In this document: piece after piece, positions 26,348-34,681 of the stretch
Layout of the letters: every line of letters begins with the position of its first letter
How positions within the stretch are numbered: position 1 is the first letter of the stretch
Assembly (NCBI RefSeq): GCF_013280595.1
Contig: NZ_JAAATY010000027.1
Coordinates: forward strand, 1-64,000
Length of the DNA stretch: 64,000 nucleotides
Direction of reading: 5' to 3'
DNA from: Kibdelosporangium persicum
Lineage (GTDB): Bacteria; Actinomycetota; Actinomycetes; Mycobacteriales; Pseudonocardiaceae
Position numbers and translations under genes: made by a program
The notes under the pieces: model-generated
Database searches by the model: none
The model's input: only the letters and a program-made list of their open reading frames with translations
What the model was told of the DNA's origin: nothing

Positions 26348-27291
26348 TGACCCGCGAGGTTGGTCTGGTGCTGACCAGGCCGCCGTCCGGTGTTGACTGG
26401 GACTTCGGCGGCTACTGCTACGGCGTGGAGCCGCTCACGCTGCCCATGCCCGGTGCGCCGGACCGGCCGGAGACGGAGCCGTCCGCGGACCTGCGGGCCG
26501 CCTGCGAGCAGATCAGGGCGATCGGGGAGTCCGGTGTGCCGGAGGGCCTGATCGAGCGGTGCCAGGACGAGGGGGAGCTGTACTGGTTCCGGTGGATCAC
26601 CGGACACCAGATCAGCTTCGCAGTCTGGCGGCTGATGAGCCAACTGCTCGACGACGTCACCGAGGGGCGGACGGACGCCGCCACCGCCACGCGGCCGTTG
26701 TGCAGTTACGTCCGGACGTACTGCGCCATGTTGCTGTACGCCGGCTCGTGCCCAATCGATGTGTACCGTGAGGTGATCCGGCCGAGCATGCGCTTACAGC
26801 ACAGGAGCTTCAGCGGTAGTTGGGCACCGGACTACTGGCCGGTGCGCAACCTGCTGCGCGCCCGGCCTTCGCCGTTCAGCCGGTTCCCCGAGCTGGCCGA
26901 GGAGATCCGGCTGCACCAGGTGGTGCACGACCACGTCGCGGCGAATCTGGTGCCGGACGGCAAGTCCCTGTTGCGGCAGTCCTCGGTCCGCCGTCAGGAC
27001 ATGCGGCTGCTGCACCTGTTCTACGACAACTACTTCCTCACCATGCGAGCGCCGGTCTCCCGTACCACGGTGGTGGCCCAGCTGATCAGGCGCATGGTGG
27101 CGATCGCGCAGGACGTGGCGGTGAACTCGCTGCACCCCGGCGGGGCCGCCGGCTCCGGCCAACGGGCCGACGAGGTGGTGGCGTGCGAGAACGGGATCAC
27201 CGAGATCCTGGCCCAGGCCGCGCACCACGCTGCCGGATCAGCACCGCGGTCACGGCCCGGGGTGCGGTCGGTGAGCCTCAGCCGCTCGTAG
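26347..27291 (+). CDS. Heme-dependent L-tyrosine 3-hydroxylase-like protein (LmbB2 type)
   Basis: A 314-residue helical protein resembling the LmbB2/HrmF/SibU tyrosine hydroxylases of the histidine-ligated heme aromatic oxygenase family. The conserved-looking core is YWFRWITGHQISF, RPSMRLQHRSFSGSWAPDYW and VPDGKSLLRQSS. It would use peroxide to turn L-tyrosine into L-DOPA, feeding the dioxygenase encoded just upstream (TGATG overlap). A TTA codon at 26794-26796 makes its translation depend on the rare Leu tRNA. The exact heme ligands cannot be named from sequence alone. Confidence 0.78.
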   Translation: MTREVGLVLTRPPSGVDWDFGGYCYGVEPLTLPMPGAPDRPETEPSADLRAACEQIRAIGESGVPEGLIERCQDEGELYWFRWITGHQISFAVWRLMSQLLDDVTEGRTDAATATRPLCSYVRTYCAMLLYAGSCPIDVYREVIRPSMRLQHRSFSGSWAPDYWPVRNLLRARPSPFSRFPELAEEIRLHQVVHDHVAANLVPDGKSLLRQSSVRRQDMRLLHLFYDNYFLTMRAPVSRTTVVAQLIRRMVAIAQDVAVNSLHPGGAAGSGQRADEVVACENGITEILAQAAHHAAGSAPRSRPGVRSVSLSRS

Positions 27292-27670
27292 CGATCGCGT
27301 CCATTTCGATCTCGACCAGCAGCCGCGGATCGAACAACCGGGACACCTCCACGATCGTGCTCGCGGGCAGGACGTGCCCGAAGAACTCCCGGTGGACCGC
27401 GCCGACCTCGCGCCACGTGTCGATGTCGGTGACGAAGACCCGAGTGCGCACCACGTCGCCCAGCCCGACGCCCGCCTGTGCCAGGGCGTCCGCGGCACGC
27501 CGAAGGATCTCCCTTGTCTGCGCGGCGACGTCGGCGCCGCCGACCGGGCCGTCCGGGCTCATCGCGGTCGTTCCGGCCACGCTGACGTGCCCGCCGACGC
27601 GGACCGCGCGGGAGTACCCGAACGTCTTCTCGGTCTGGCTGCCGCTGGAGATCAGTGTCCGGACCGGCAT
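27278..27670 (-). CDS. RidA/YjgF-family protein lacking the usual Arg
   Basis: A 130-residue RidA-fold protein that likely forms a trimer. ISSGSQTEKTFGYSRAVRVG and the C-terminal LLVEIEMDAIA are family marks. Canonical imine/enamine deaminases carry an active Arg in the PARSxVEV segment. Here the segment reads LPASTIVEV, so the Arg is absent and classical deaminase activity is doubtful. It lies in an alkylproline region where imines and cyclic enamines are intermediates, so an isomerase or scavenger role is possible. Ribosome binding site GGAGG precedes ATG 27670. The 3' end overlaps the tyrosine hydroxylase gene by 14 bases. Confidence 0.82.
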   Translation of the reverse strand: MPVRTLISSGSQTEKTFGYSRAVRVGGHVSVAGTTAMSPDGPVGGADVAAQTREILRRAADALAQAGVGLGDVVRTRVFVTDIDTWREVGAVHREFFGHVLPASTIVEVSRLFDPRLLVEIEMDAIATSG

Positions 27671-27717
27671 TCGCCGCCTCCTGTCGTGGTGGGTCCGTCT
27701 CGCGGGCGAGACATAAC

Positions 27718-27734
27718 ATGTCCACACTGGACAT
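27718..27734. promoter_or_regulatory. Short palindrome in a divergent promoter region
   Basis: ATGTCCA (27718-27724) and TGGACAT (27728-27734) form a perfect 7-3-7 inverted repeat between the RidA gene (minus) and the methyltransferase gene (plus). It does not show the SARP 11-bp heptamer pattern, so it may be an operator for another regulator. The cognate protein is unknown, and chance occurrence cannot be excluded. Confidence 0.35.
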
Positions 27735-27782
27735 CTTGTCGCGTGCCGGTGTGGCTCTCGTGCCGCTGTCACAATGTTAGGC

Positions 27783-28529
27783 ATGCGTTCCTACTCAGCC
27801 GGTATCTACGGCGATGCGATGGCCGACGTCTACGACGAGCTCGTCGAGCCGATGTCCGCGCAGACCCGGGCGACGGTCGATTTCCTCGCCGGCCTGGCCC
27901 GCGGTGGCCGGGCACTGGAGCTGGGGGTCGGCACCGGGCGGGTCGCGTTGCCGCTGGCCGCCCGGGGAATCGCCGTGCACGGGATCGACGCTTCGGTGAA
28001 GATGGTGGACCGGTTGCGCCGGAAGGCCGGCGCAACGCCGGTCACCACGAGCGTCGGCGACTTCGGTGATGTGGCCGTGTCGGGCATGTTCGACCTGGTC
28101 TACGTCGTGTTCAACACGTTCTACGGTCTGTCCACACAGGATGCCCAAGTGGAATGCTTCCGCCGGGTCGCGGCCAGGCTGCGGCCGGGTGGCGCGTTTG
28201 TCGTCGAGGCGTTCGTGCCGAACCACGCGCGGTTCGACGGCAAAGGACCGGTCACGGCCAACGGCGCCGACTCGGGGCGACTGGAAGTGGCGCGGCACGA
28301 TCCGGTGCGGCAGCAGGTTTTCGCTCGGCAGGTGCTGCACACCGGCGACGGGATGAGGATGTTGCCGGTGCACATGCGCTACGTGTGGCCGGCCGAGCTG
28401 GACCTCATGGCGCGAGTCGCCGGCCTGCGGCCGACCGGCCGGTACGGCGGTTGGTGCGGCGAACCGTTCATGGCCGCCAGCTCGGACCATGTTTCGGTCT
28501 ACAGCAAGCCTTTTGCCGGCGACGAGTGA
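27783..28529 (+). CDS. SAM-dependent class I methyltransferase
   Basis: A 248-residue methyltransferase with motif I ALELGVGTGRVALPLA, an acidic ribose-binding GIDAS, and the post-motif RRVAARLRPGGAFVVEAF. It is of the small single-domain type found in sugar and cyclitol N- or C-methylation. Start: ATG 27774 would include a TTA second codon (27777-27779) and ATG 27783 avoids it; neither has a strong ribosome binding site. It precedes the GGT-like gene and may methylate the alkylproline side chain or the cyclitol amine. Its substrate cannot be chosen from sequence. Confidence 0.78.
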   Translation: MRSYSAGIYGDAMADVYDELVEPMSAQTRATVDFLAGLARGGRALELGVGTGRVALPLAARGIAVHGIDASVKMVDRLRRKAGATPVTTSVGDFGDVAVSGMFDLVYVVFNTFYGLSTQDAQVECFRRVAARLRPGGAFVVEAFVPNHARFDGKGPVTANGADSGRLEVARHDPVRQQVFARQVLHTGDGMRMLPVHMRYVWPAELDLMARVAGLRPTGRYGGWCGEPFMAASSDHVSVYSKPFAGDE

Positions 28530-28543
28530 CTAGCCTCGTGGAC

Positions 28544-30355
28544 ATGGTGGTCAGCAAGCCGGAGTTGGTCGGACAGGTCGGCGCGGTGTCGTCGACGCAC
28601 TGGTTGGCGTCCAGCGCCGGGATGGCTGTCCTCGAACAGGGCGGCAACGCCTTCGACGCCGCGGCAGCCGCCGGATTTGTCCTGCAGGTGGTCGAACCGC
28701 ACTCGAACGGCCTCGGCGGCGATGTGTCCATAGTGGTGCATGAAGGCGCGAGTGGTGTCACCAAGGTCGTGTGCGGCCAGGGACCAACGCCGCGAGCGGC
28801 GACATTGGACGCTTTCCGGTCGTACGGCCTGAACCAGATCCCGGGCTCCGGCATGCTTCCCGCGTGTGTCCCGGGCGCGTTCGGCGCATGGCTGCGGCTG
28901 CTCGCGGAGTTCGGCACGTTGCCGCTCGCGCCGGTCATGGACGCGTCGATCGGGTACGCCGCAGGCGGTTATCCACTGGTTCCGGACGCGGCACGGGCGA
29001 TCGCCGTACTGGCGCCGTTGTTCGCGGCCGAGTGGCCCGAGTCCGGCCGGACCTACCTGGTCGACGGCCAGGCGCCCGAGGCCGGTACGAAGATGCGCAA
29101 CCTGCCGCTCGCCGAGACGATGCAGCGAATCCTGCACGAGGCCGAGGCGGCCTCGTCGGACCGCGAAACGCAGATCGAGACCGCGCGCGCCGCGTTCTAC
29201 GAGGGCTTCGTCGCCGAGACCATCGACGCGTACGTCCGGCGTACCGACGTACTGGACGCCACCGGACGCCGTCACCGCGGGCTGCTCACCGCGGACGACC
29301 TCGCGGCCTGGCGGGCACCCGTGGAGCAACCAGCCGCCATGAGGTACCGGGACTACTCGGTGTACAAGCCGGGCCCCTGGTCGCAGGGACCGGTGTTCCT
29401 GCAACAGTTGGCGATCCTGGACGGTATGGACTTGAGCGCGATGCCGTTCGGCGGCGGTGAGTATCTGCACACCGTGACCGAGGTGGCCAAACTCGCGATG
29501 GCCGATCGGGAGGGCTGGTACGGCGATCCGGACCGCGCGCCCGTGCCGATCGAGGAGCTGCTCAGCAGCGGCTACGCGGACACCCGGCGCGAGCTGCTCG
29601 GTCAAAGCGCCGCCACGTCACCGCAACCGGGTACGCCAGGAGGTCTGCGGTCATGGGTGCCGCGGCCGGAACCCGACCTGGTGGATCCGGCCGCGTTGGA
29701 CGCGGAGTGGATGCGGCAGTTGCAGAGCGGCATGCCGACCATCGTGCTGAAGGCGACCGTGAAGGCCGGGGACACGTGCACGGTCGTGGTCGCCGACCGA
29801 TACGGCAACCTCGCCGCGGCGGTGCCCAGCGGTGGCTGGCTGAAGAGCTCGCCGGTGATCCCGGGACTCGGGTTCCCGTTGGGCACACGCGGCCAGACGA
29901 TGTGGCTCGTGGACGGCCATCCGAACTCGCTGGGCCCGGGCAAGCGGCCGAGGACCACACTCAGCCCGACGGTCGTGCTGCGGGACGGCGACCCGTTTCT
30001 CGCGTTCGGCACGCCGGGCGGTGACCGGCAGGACCAATGGACGCTGGAGACGTTCCTCGCGATCACGGAGTTCGGATACGACCTGCAAGAGGCCACCGAG
30101 GTGACCATGTTCCACACCGACCACTTCCCGTCGTCGTTCACGCCGAGGGCGTGCCGGCCGGGTGTGGTGGTGCTCGAGGACGGCGGAGATCCGGACGCGG
30201 CCGAGGATCTGCGCCGGCGTGGTCACGAGGTCGACGTGGTCCCGGCGTTCTCGTTGGGCAGCAAGGTCTGTATCGCGGGAGTGGACTCCGGCCGGGGATT
30301 CGTCCGCGCCGCCGCCGGCCCACGCGGCCGGCAGGCGTACGCGAGTTGCCGCTGA
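28544..30355 (+). CDS. Gamma-glutamyltranspeptidase-like protein (LmbA type)
   Basis: A 603-residue Ntn-hydrolase of the GGT family. The self-processing nucleophile should be the first Thr of GDTCTVVVAD (about T411), and the downstream RPRTTLSPT and GTPGGDRQDQW blocks match the small subunit. GGT homologues LmbA, HrmD and TomL in alkylproline clusters do not handle glutamyl groups; they cleave a C-C bond that removes an oxalyl unit from the ring-opened DOPA product. The presence of LmbB1- and LmbB2-type genes 1-3 kb away supports that role. An alternative is gamma-glutamyl deprotection, as in butirosin-type chemistry. No signal peptide is seen. Confidence 0.85.
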   Translation: MVVSKPELVGQVGAVSSTHWLASSAGMAVLEQGGNAFDAAAAAGFVLQVVEPHSNGLGGDVSIVVHEGASGVTKVVCGQGPTPRAATLDAFRSYGLNQIPGSGMLPACVPGAFGAWLRLLAEFGTLPLAPVMDASIGYAAGGYPLVPDAARAIAVLAPLFAAEWPESGRTYLVDGQAPEAGTKMRNLPLAETMQRILHEAEAASSDRETQIETARAAFYEGFVAETIDAYVRRTDVLDATGRRHRGLLTADDLAAWRAPVEQPAAMRYRDYSVYKPGPWSQGPVFLQQLAILDGMDLSAMPFGGGEYLHTVTEVAKLAMADREGWYGDPDRAPVPIEELLSSGYADTRRELLGQSAATSPQPGTPGGLRSWVPRPEPDLVDPAALDAEWMRQLQSGMPTIVLKATVKAGDTCTVVVADRYGNLAAAVPSGGWLKSSPVIPGLGFPLGTRGQTMWLVDGHPNSLGPGKRPRTTLSPTVVLRDGDPFLAFGTPGGDRQDQWTLETFLAITEFGYDLQEATEVTMFHTDHFPSSFTPRACRPGVVVLEDGGDPDAAEDLRRRGHEVDVVPAFSLGSKVCIAGVDSGRGFVRAAAGPRGRQAYASCR

Positions 30356-30387
30356 GGCGACACATCGAAGCAACAGGGAGGTAGGAC

Positions 30388-31620
30388 ATGGTCTCGAACG
30401 TCCTGGACGAGGACATCCTGTCCGATCCCTATCCGCTGTACCGCCAATGGCGGTCGGAAGCGGCCGTGGGCCCGGTCACGTTTCCCAGCGGCCTCGTGGT
30501 CTGGCAGGTCACCGACGCCGAGGCGGCCAGGAGTGTGTTGGCCGACCGGCGGTTCACCAGAGCGCTGCGGGCGCTGCAACGCGCCGGCATCCTCGGGATG
30601 GACTTCGGCGTCGGCGCCAGCATGCTCACCAGCGATCCGCCACAGCACACCCGGTTACGCAAGCTGATCAGCTGGGCCTTCACCCCACGGCGGATCGCGC
30701 GGATGCGGCCACGTATCCAGTCTACAGTGGACAGGCTGCTCGACGGGGTCGCGGACGCCGACGAGGTCGACCTGGTCGAGGCGCTCACCGCGCGACTGCC
30801 CGGCATCGTGATGTGCGACCTCATCGGTGTGCCGGAAGCCGACCGGCCGCGGTTCGGCCAATGGACTCGGGCGCTCGTGACCACGGCCACCACGGGACAA
30901 GAGCGTGCCGCCCGCCGCGACGCGGTGCTGGCGCAGCGGCAGTACTGGCAGCAGCTGGTCCACGCCCGGTCGGCGACGATGGACACCAGCCTGGCTGTCG
31001 ACGACCAGCCGGACCTGCTGTCGGCGTTGCTGACCGCGCGAGGCGAGGTCCGGCTGAGCGAGCCTGAGCTGTTGGCCATGTTGAACCTGCTGGTGGTGGC
31101 CGGGCAGGAGACGATGTCCAGCATGCTGGGCAACGCCGTGCTGGCGCTGCTGAGCCATCCCGGCCAGCTGCGGCTGCTGCGGGAGCAACCGGCGCTGTTG
31201 CCGAACGCCGTCGAGGAGCTGCTGCGCTACGACCCACCGGTCCAGCGCTGCGATCTGCAGATAGCGCTGGAGGACGTCACGGTCGGCGGGGTGACCATTC
31301 CCCAGGGCGCTGCCGTGGTGGTCGTTCTCGGCGCGGCCAACCGGGATCGCGTACGCCATCCCGAGCCGGACCGGCTGGACATCCGCCGTGGATCACCGGA
31401 CCACCTCGCGTTCGGCCACGGCCCGCATTACTGCTTGGGCGCGCAGCTGGCGCGCCTGGAGACCGAGGTCGTGCTCGGCACGTTGTTCACCCGGTTCCCC
31501 GGCATCACCATGGCCGGACGGGTCGATCAGGTGCCGCGCGGCCCACGGAGCTTGTTCGTCCGCGGTGTCACCGCGCTGCGTGTCCACACCGCCGCGCCGA
31601 AGGGATCGGATTCGTTATGA
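30388..31620 (+). CDS. Cytochrome P450
   Basis: A 410-residue soluble bacterial P450. The heme-ligand loop is FGHGPHYCLGAQLARLE, the K-helix ExxR is EELLR, and the I-helix oxygen-binding motif reads VVAGQETM, with Gln where His or Asp is common. Ferredoxin and reductase partners are not in the window. Two TTA codons are present (30655-30657 and the final sense codon 30615 bases into the cluster side at 31615-31617). GGGAGG precedes ATG 30388. The stop overlaps the glycosyltransferase ATG. Its task is probably late oxidation; the substrate is unknown. Confidence 0.93.
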   Translation: MVSNVLDEDILSDPYPLYRQWRSEAAVGPVTFPSGLVVWQVTDAEAARSVLADRRFTRALRALQRAGILGMDFGVGASMLTSDPPQHTRLRKLISWAFTPRRIARMRPRIQSTVDRLLDGVADADEVDLVEALTARLPGIVMCDLIGVPEADRPRFGQWTRALVTTATTGQERAARRDAVLAQRQYWQQLVHARSATMDTSLAVDDQPDLLSALLTARGEVRLSEPELLAMLNLLVVAGQETMSSMLGNAVLALLSHPGQLRLLREQPALLPNAVEELLRYDPPVQRCDLQIALEDVTVGGVTIPQGAAVVVVLGAANRDRVRHPEPDRLDIRRGSPDHLAFGHGPHYCLGAQLARLETEVVLGTLFTRFPGITMAGRVDQVPRGPRSLFVRGVTALRVHTAAPKGSDSL

Positions 31621-32732
31621 GCCTTCGAATCGCTCAGGTCGCGACCATGGGTTTCCCGGTGCCGCCCAGGGGGTACGGCAGCGTGGAGAAGGTCGTGCAC
31701 GCGTTGACCGAGACGTTGGTCGGCGAGGGCCACGAAGTCCTGCTGATCGCCGCACAGGGCAGCACGTCGTCCGCGCGTCTGCACGAGGTCCCAGGCACGC
31801 CATGGGCTTTCAACCGCGTCGGTGAGAGCACACACAGCCTGGTCGACCGGATGCGTGTCGTCCGGCACATCCGCAACGTGTTGCTGCGGCACGTCGACGA
31901 GCTGGACATCGTGCACTTCCACTCGGCGTGGATGGCCGAGGCGCTGCAGCCGTCACTGCCGATCCCGTCGGTGACCACGCTCCACATGCAACTGGACAGT
32001 CCGGACAACCGCAACACACTGGGCAAGTGGGACGCGGGTCCGCTGGTCTCGGTGAGCGACGCCCAGCGGCAAGGCGTCCGGGATCTCGACCTGCCATGGG
32101 TCGCAACCGTCTATAATGGACTCCCACTGCACGAGACGACCTGGCTCGGCTCGGGCGAAGGCGGCTACCTGGCGTTCCTCGGCATGCTCTCGCCGACGAA
32201 GGATCCGGCCGGCGCGATGCGTGCGGCCATCGCCGCCGACATGCCCATGCGGGTGGCCGGACCGGCACCGTGGTACGAAGGGGAGTACATGCGGGAGGTG
32301 CTGAATCCGTTGCTCGCTCATCCGCTGATCGACTGGATCGGCGAGATCGGCGACTCGGAACGTGGCGCGTTCCTCGGCGACGCGGTGGGCACCGTGTGCA
32401 CGACACCTGGTCCGGAACCAGGTTCGCTCGCGATCATCGAGTCCCTCGCGTACGGCACGCCGGTGATCGGCAGGCATGTCGGTGTCCCACCGGAGAAGGT
32501 GCACGACGGTATCCACGGCTACCTGGCGACCACCGACGGCGAACGGGAAGCGGCGTGCCGCGCGCTGGGCCGGATCAGCCGGAGCACCTGCCGGACCTGG
32601 GCGTTGCAGCGGTTCTCCCAGCAGCGCATGACACAGGACTACGTTCGTGTGTACGAGACAGTACTCGGCGGACACCTGGTGTCGCAGATGGCCGACGACC
32701 ACCGCGCGGCGCAGCCCAAGTGGACGAGGTAG
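31617..32732 (+). CDS. GT4-type glycosyltransferase
   Basis: A 371-residue GT-B glycosyltransferase of the MshA/GT4 type. The N-terminal Rossmann half begins IAQVATMGFPVPPRGYGSVE. The nucleotide-sugar half has the EPGSLAIIESLAYGTPVI block, containing the E-x7-E-like pair that binds the donor ribose. No dedicated deoxysugar pathway lies in the window, so the donor is likely a common primary sugar nucleotide. ATGA overlap couples it to the P450. It implies that the aminocyclitol core or an acyl group is glycosylated. Confidence 0.88.
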   Translation: MSLRIAQVATMGFPVPPRGYGSVEKVVHALTETLVGEGHEVLLIAAQGSTSSARLHEVPGTPWAFNRVGESTHSLVDRMRVVRHIRNVLLRHVDELDIVHFHSAWMAEALQPSLPIPSVTTLHMQLDSPDNRNTLGKWDAGPLVSVSDAQRQGVRDLDLPWVATVYNGLPLHETTWLGSGEGGYLAFLGMLSPTKDPAGAMRAAIAADMPMRVAGPAPWYEGEYMREVLNPLLAHPLIDWIGEIGDSERGAFLGDAVGTVCTTPGPEPGSLAIIESLAYGTPVIGRHVGVPPEKVHDGIHGYLATTDGEREAACRALGRISRSTCRTWALQRFSQQRMTQDYVRVYETVLGGHLVSQMADDHRAAQPKWTR

Positions 32733-32736
32733 TCAA

Positions 32737-32769
32737 TGCCTGCCGTTCACAGCTCGTGAACGGCAGGCA
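32737..32769. terminator. Convergent hairpin between glycosyltransferase and F420-reductase genes
   Basis: TGCCTGCCGTTCAC (32737-32750) pairs perfectly with GTGAACGGCAGGCA (32756-32769) around AGCTC. A 14-bp GC-rich stem lies exactly where two operons meet, and it extends over the last codons of the minus-strand gene. There is no T tract. It probably acts as a bidirectional barrier or mRNA 3'-end stabiliser. Confidence 0.8.
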
Positions 32770-33631
32770 GCGCCGTGGCGGCGATGTCGTGCAACACGGC
32801 CGGATCACCGGCGTACACGCCTGATTCCCGTGGCCAGTGCACAACCAAATGCGTGATACCGGCCTTCGCGTACCTCTCAGCCAACGCCAGGCAGTCGGAG
32901 GCGGATCGCAGCGGATCGCCGGCCCATCCGGTGGTCACGAAGATCCGGTCGAGGTCCGTCATGGCGCGGCCGGCTCGATCGCATGCCCGCCGCAGCGCCT
33001 CGGTTTGCGCGGTCACGATGGCCAGGCACTCGTCCGGCCGGTAGTCGCGCGAGAAGTCCGTCGGTCCCATCGTTATCCACGCGTTGGCGTAACGCGCCAC
33101 CAACGCCATGCCGCGTTGTCCCGATGCGGCGACGGCGAGCGGTGGCGGGTATCGAGGGAGCATGTGCGCGCTGTCCACCGCGTAGAACCGGCCTGAGTGG
33201 CTGGAGACCGGCGCGTGCAGGAGTTGGTCGGTCAACGCCACGAACTCGGCGAACCGGTCCGCGCGCTCCTTGGCGCTCAAGGGCACGCGGTCCACGACCA
33301 GTGCGTCCCCGGCGCCGGACGATCCCGCGCCGACACCGAGGACGAACCGGCCGCCGGCGATGTCGTTGATGCTGATCGCGTCCTTGGCCATGACCACGGG
33401 ATGCCGCAGGTTGGGGGAGGCCACCATGACACCGATGGCCATCCGCCGCGTCACCGCCGCGGCAGCCGAAAGAACCGGCACCGAGGAGAACCACGCGCCG
33501 TCACTGAGGCTTCGCCACCACAGATGGTCGTAGGTCCAAGCCGAGTCGTAGCCGAGATCCTCCACGGTGCGCCATCGTCGTGCGTTGTCCGGCCATGACG
33601 TCTCCGGCAGGATCAGCACACCCAGCCGCAC
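32747..33631 (-). CDS. LLM-class F420-dependent oxidoreductase (LmbY type)
   Basis: A 294-residue TIM-barrel reductase of the luciferase-like, F420-dependent family. It has MRLGVLILPE at the start, a MVASPNLRHPVVMAKDAI strand and the GRFVLGVGAGSS loop that binds the deazaflavin. In lincomycin, hormaomycin and pyrrolobenzodiazepine clusters, LmbY-type members reduce the pyrroline double bond of the 4-alkylproline precursor. Position beside a methyltransferase and an LmbU-type regulator strengthens that assignment. It is the last gene of the minus operon driven by SARP-box array 3. Confidence 0.85.
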   Translation of the reverse strand: MRLGVLILPETSWPDNARRWRTVEDLGYDSAWTYDHLWWRSLSDGAWFSSVPVLSAAAAVTRRMAIGVMVASPNLRHPVVMAKDAISINDIAGGRFVLGVGAGSSGAGDALVVDRVPLSAKERADRFAEFVALTDQLLHAPVSSHSGRFYAVDSAHMLPRYPPPLAVAASGQRGMALVARYANAWITMGPTDFSRDYRPDECLAIVTAQTEALRRACDRAGRAMTDLDRIFVTTGWAGDPLRSASDCLALAERYAKAGITHLVVHWPRESGVYAGDPAVLHDIAATALPAVHEL

Positions 33632-33634
33632 GCC

Positions 33635-34681
33635 TCAGCCCTGCCGCGGCGTCAGTTCGTAAAAACACGTCCGGGGACCAGCGACGGCGTTGGTGTAGAT
33701 CCGGCGGCAGGTCAGCGAGGTCTTGCCGAACACGTCGAGCCATCCGGCCCGGTCACGGGGGATTCCCTGCGCGGTCAGCACATGCACGAGGAAGAAGTCC
33801 GAATCGTTCTCCCGGTTGTCGTAGCGCAGTTCCGGTTCGCCGAGCAGCAGGATCTTCTCGCCGGTGAGCACATCGGCGTATCTGTTCAGGATGTCCACGA
33901 CGGCCTGCTCCCCGTCGCGGAACTGTTCGTGCAGCACGCCGACACCGCAGATCACGTCCGCGCTGCGGCACGCCCGCGGCCAGGTGTCCGGCTGGAAGGC
34001 GTCCGCCACGACAAAATCCACCCGATCGGCGAGCCCGCTGGCCGCCGCCCGTTGCCTGGCGGCGTCGATCGCGGCGGGCGCGATGTCGATCCCGGCGCCG
34101 GTCAGCTCCGGCTGCTCCGCGCACATTCCGACCAGTAGCGCACCGCTGCCGCAGCCCAGATCCAACAAGCGTGTGGCGGACGTCCCGCGCATGGCGGTAC
34201 GGACGACAGCCGTGTACGACGTCGTTGTCACGGTCCCGGTGTGTTTGCTCAGCGAGCCGTCCGCGCGGGTGACGTCCACGCCGTACTTCAAAGTGCCCGT
34301 GAGCAGACCGGTGATGTTGCGCGTCACCGGAGCGTAGGCCTCCAGGTAGAAACCGAGGCGCGCCAACGCGACTGGTTCGGTCAACAGGCGCCCACGCAGG
34401 CTCAGCCGGTACGTGCTGTGCCATTCGTCCAGCACACCGCAGACGTGGAGATAGCGGAGCAGGCCGGTGCCGACCCGCTCGTCCATGCCGTCCAGCAGGT
34501 CACCGGCTTTCCTCGGTTCGTCACCACGCAGCCGGTCGAGCAGGCCGGAGTCGGCCAGCGCGAGCAACGCGTGGCACAGGTTCATCGAGCTGATCAGGTC
34601 CGGCATCCCGGAGAGGTGGTACTTCTGCCAGGCGTCGATCCGTTCGTCGTGCCACAGGTCGACGACCTCGGTCTCAGGCAC
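33635..34681 (-). CDS. SAM methyltransferase with N-terminal dimerisation domain
   Basis: A 348-residue methyltransferase. The first ~130 residues form the helical winged-helix dimerisation domain usual in O- and C-methyltransferases of natural product pathways. The catalytic domain has motif I LLDLGCGSGALLVG, then GAGIDIAPAAI and VVADAFQPDTW. In alkylproline pathways a methyltransferase (LmbW, TomG, SibZ) methylates the vinyl side chain of the ring-opened intermediate. This gene, next to the LmbY-type reductase, is the best candidate for that step. The 3' end is 3 bases from the reductase start, and the 5' end overlaps the LmbU-type gene by 8. Confidence 0.84.
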   Translation of the reverse strand: MPETEVVDLWHDERIDAWQKYHLSGMPDLISSMNLCHALLALADSGLLDRLRGDEPRKAGDLLDGMDERVGTGLLRYLHVCGVLDEWHSTYRLSLRGRLLTEPVALARLGFYLEAYAPVTRNITGLLTGTLKYGVDVTRADGSLSKHTGTVTTTSYTAVVRTAMRGTSATRLLDLGCGSGALLVGMCAEQPELTGAGIDIAPAAIDAARQRAAASGLADRVDFVVADAFQPDTWPRACRSADVICGVGVLHEQFRDGEQAVVDILNRYADVLTGEKILLLGEPELRYDNRENDSDFFLVHVLTAQGIPRDRAGWLDVFGKTSLTCRRIYTNAVAGPRTCFYELTPRQG

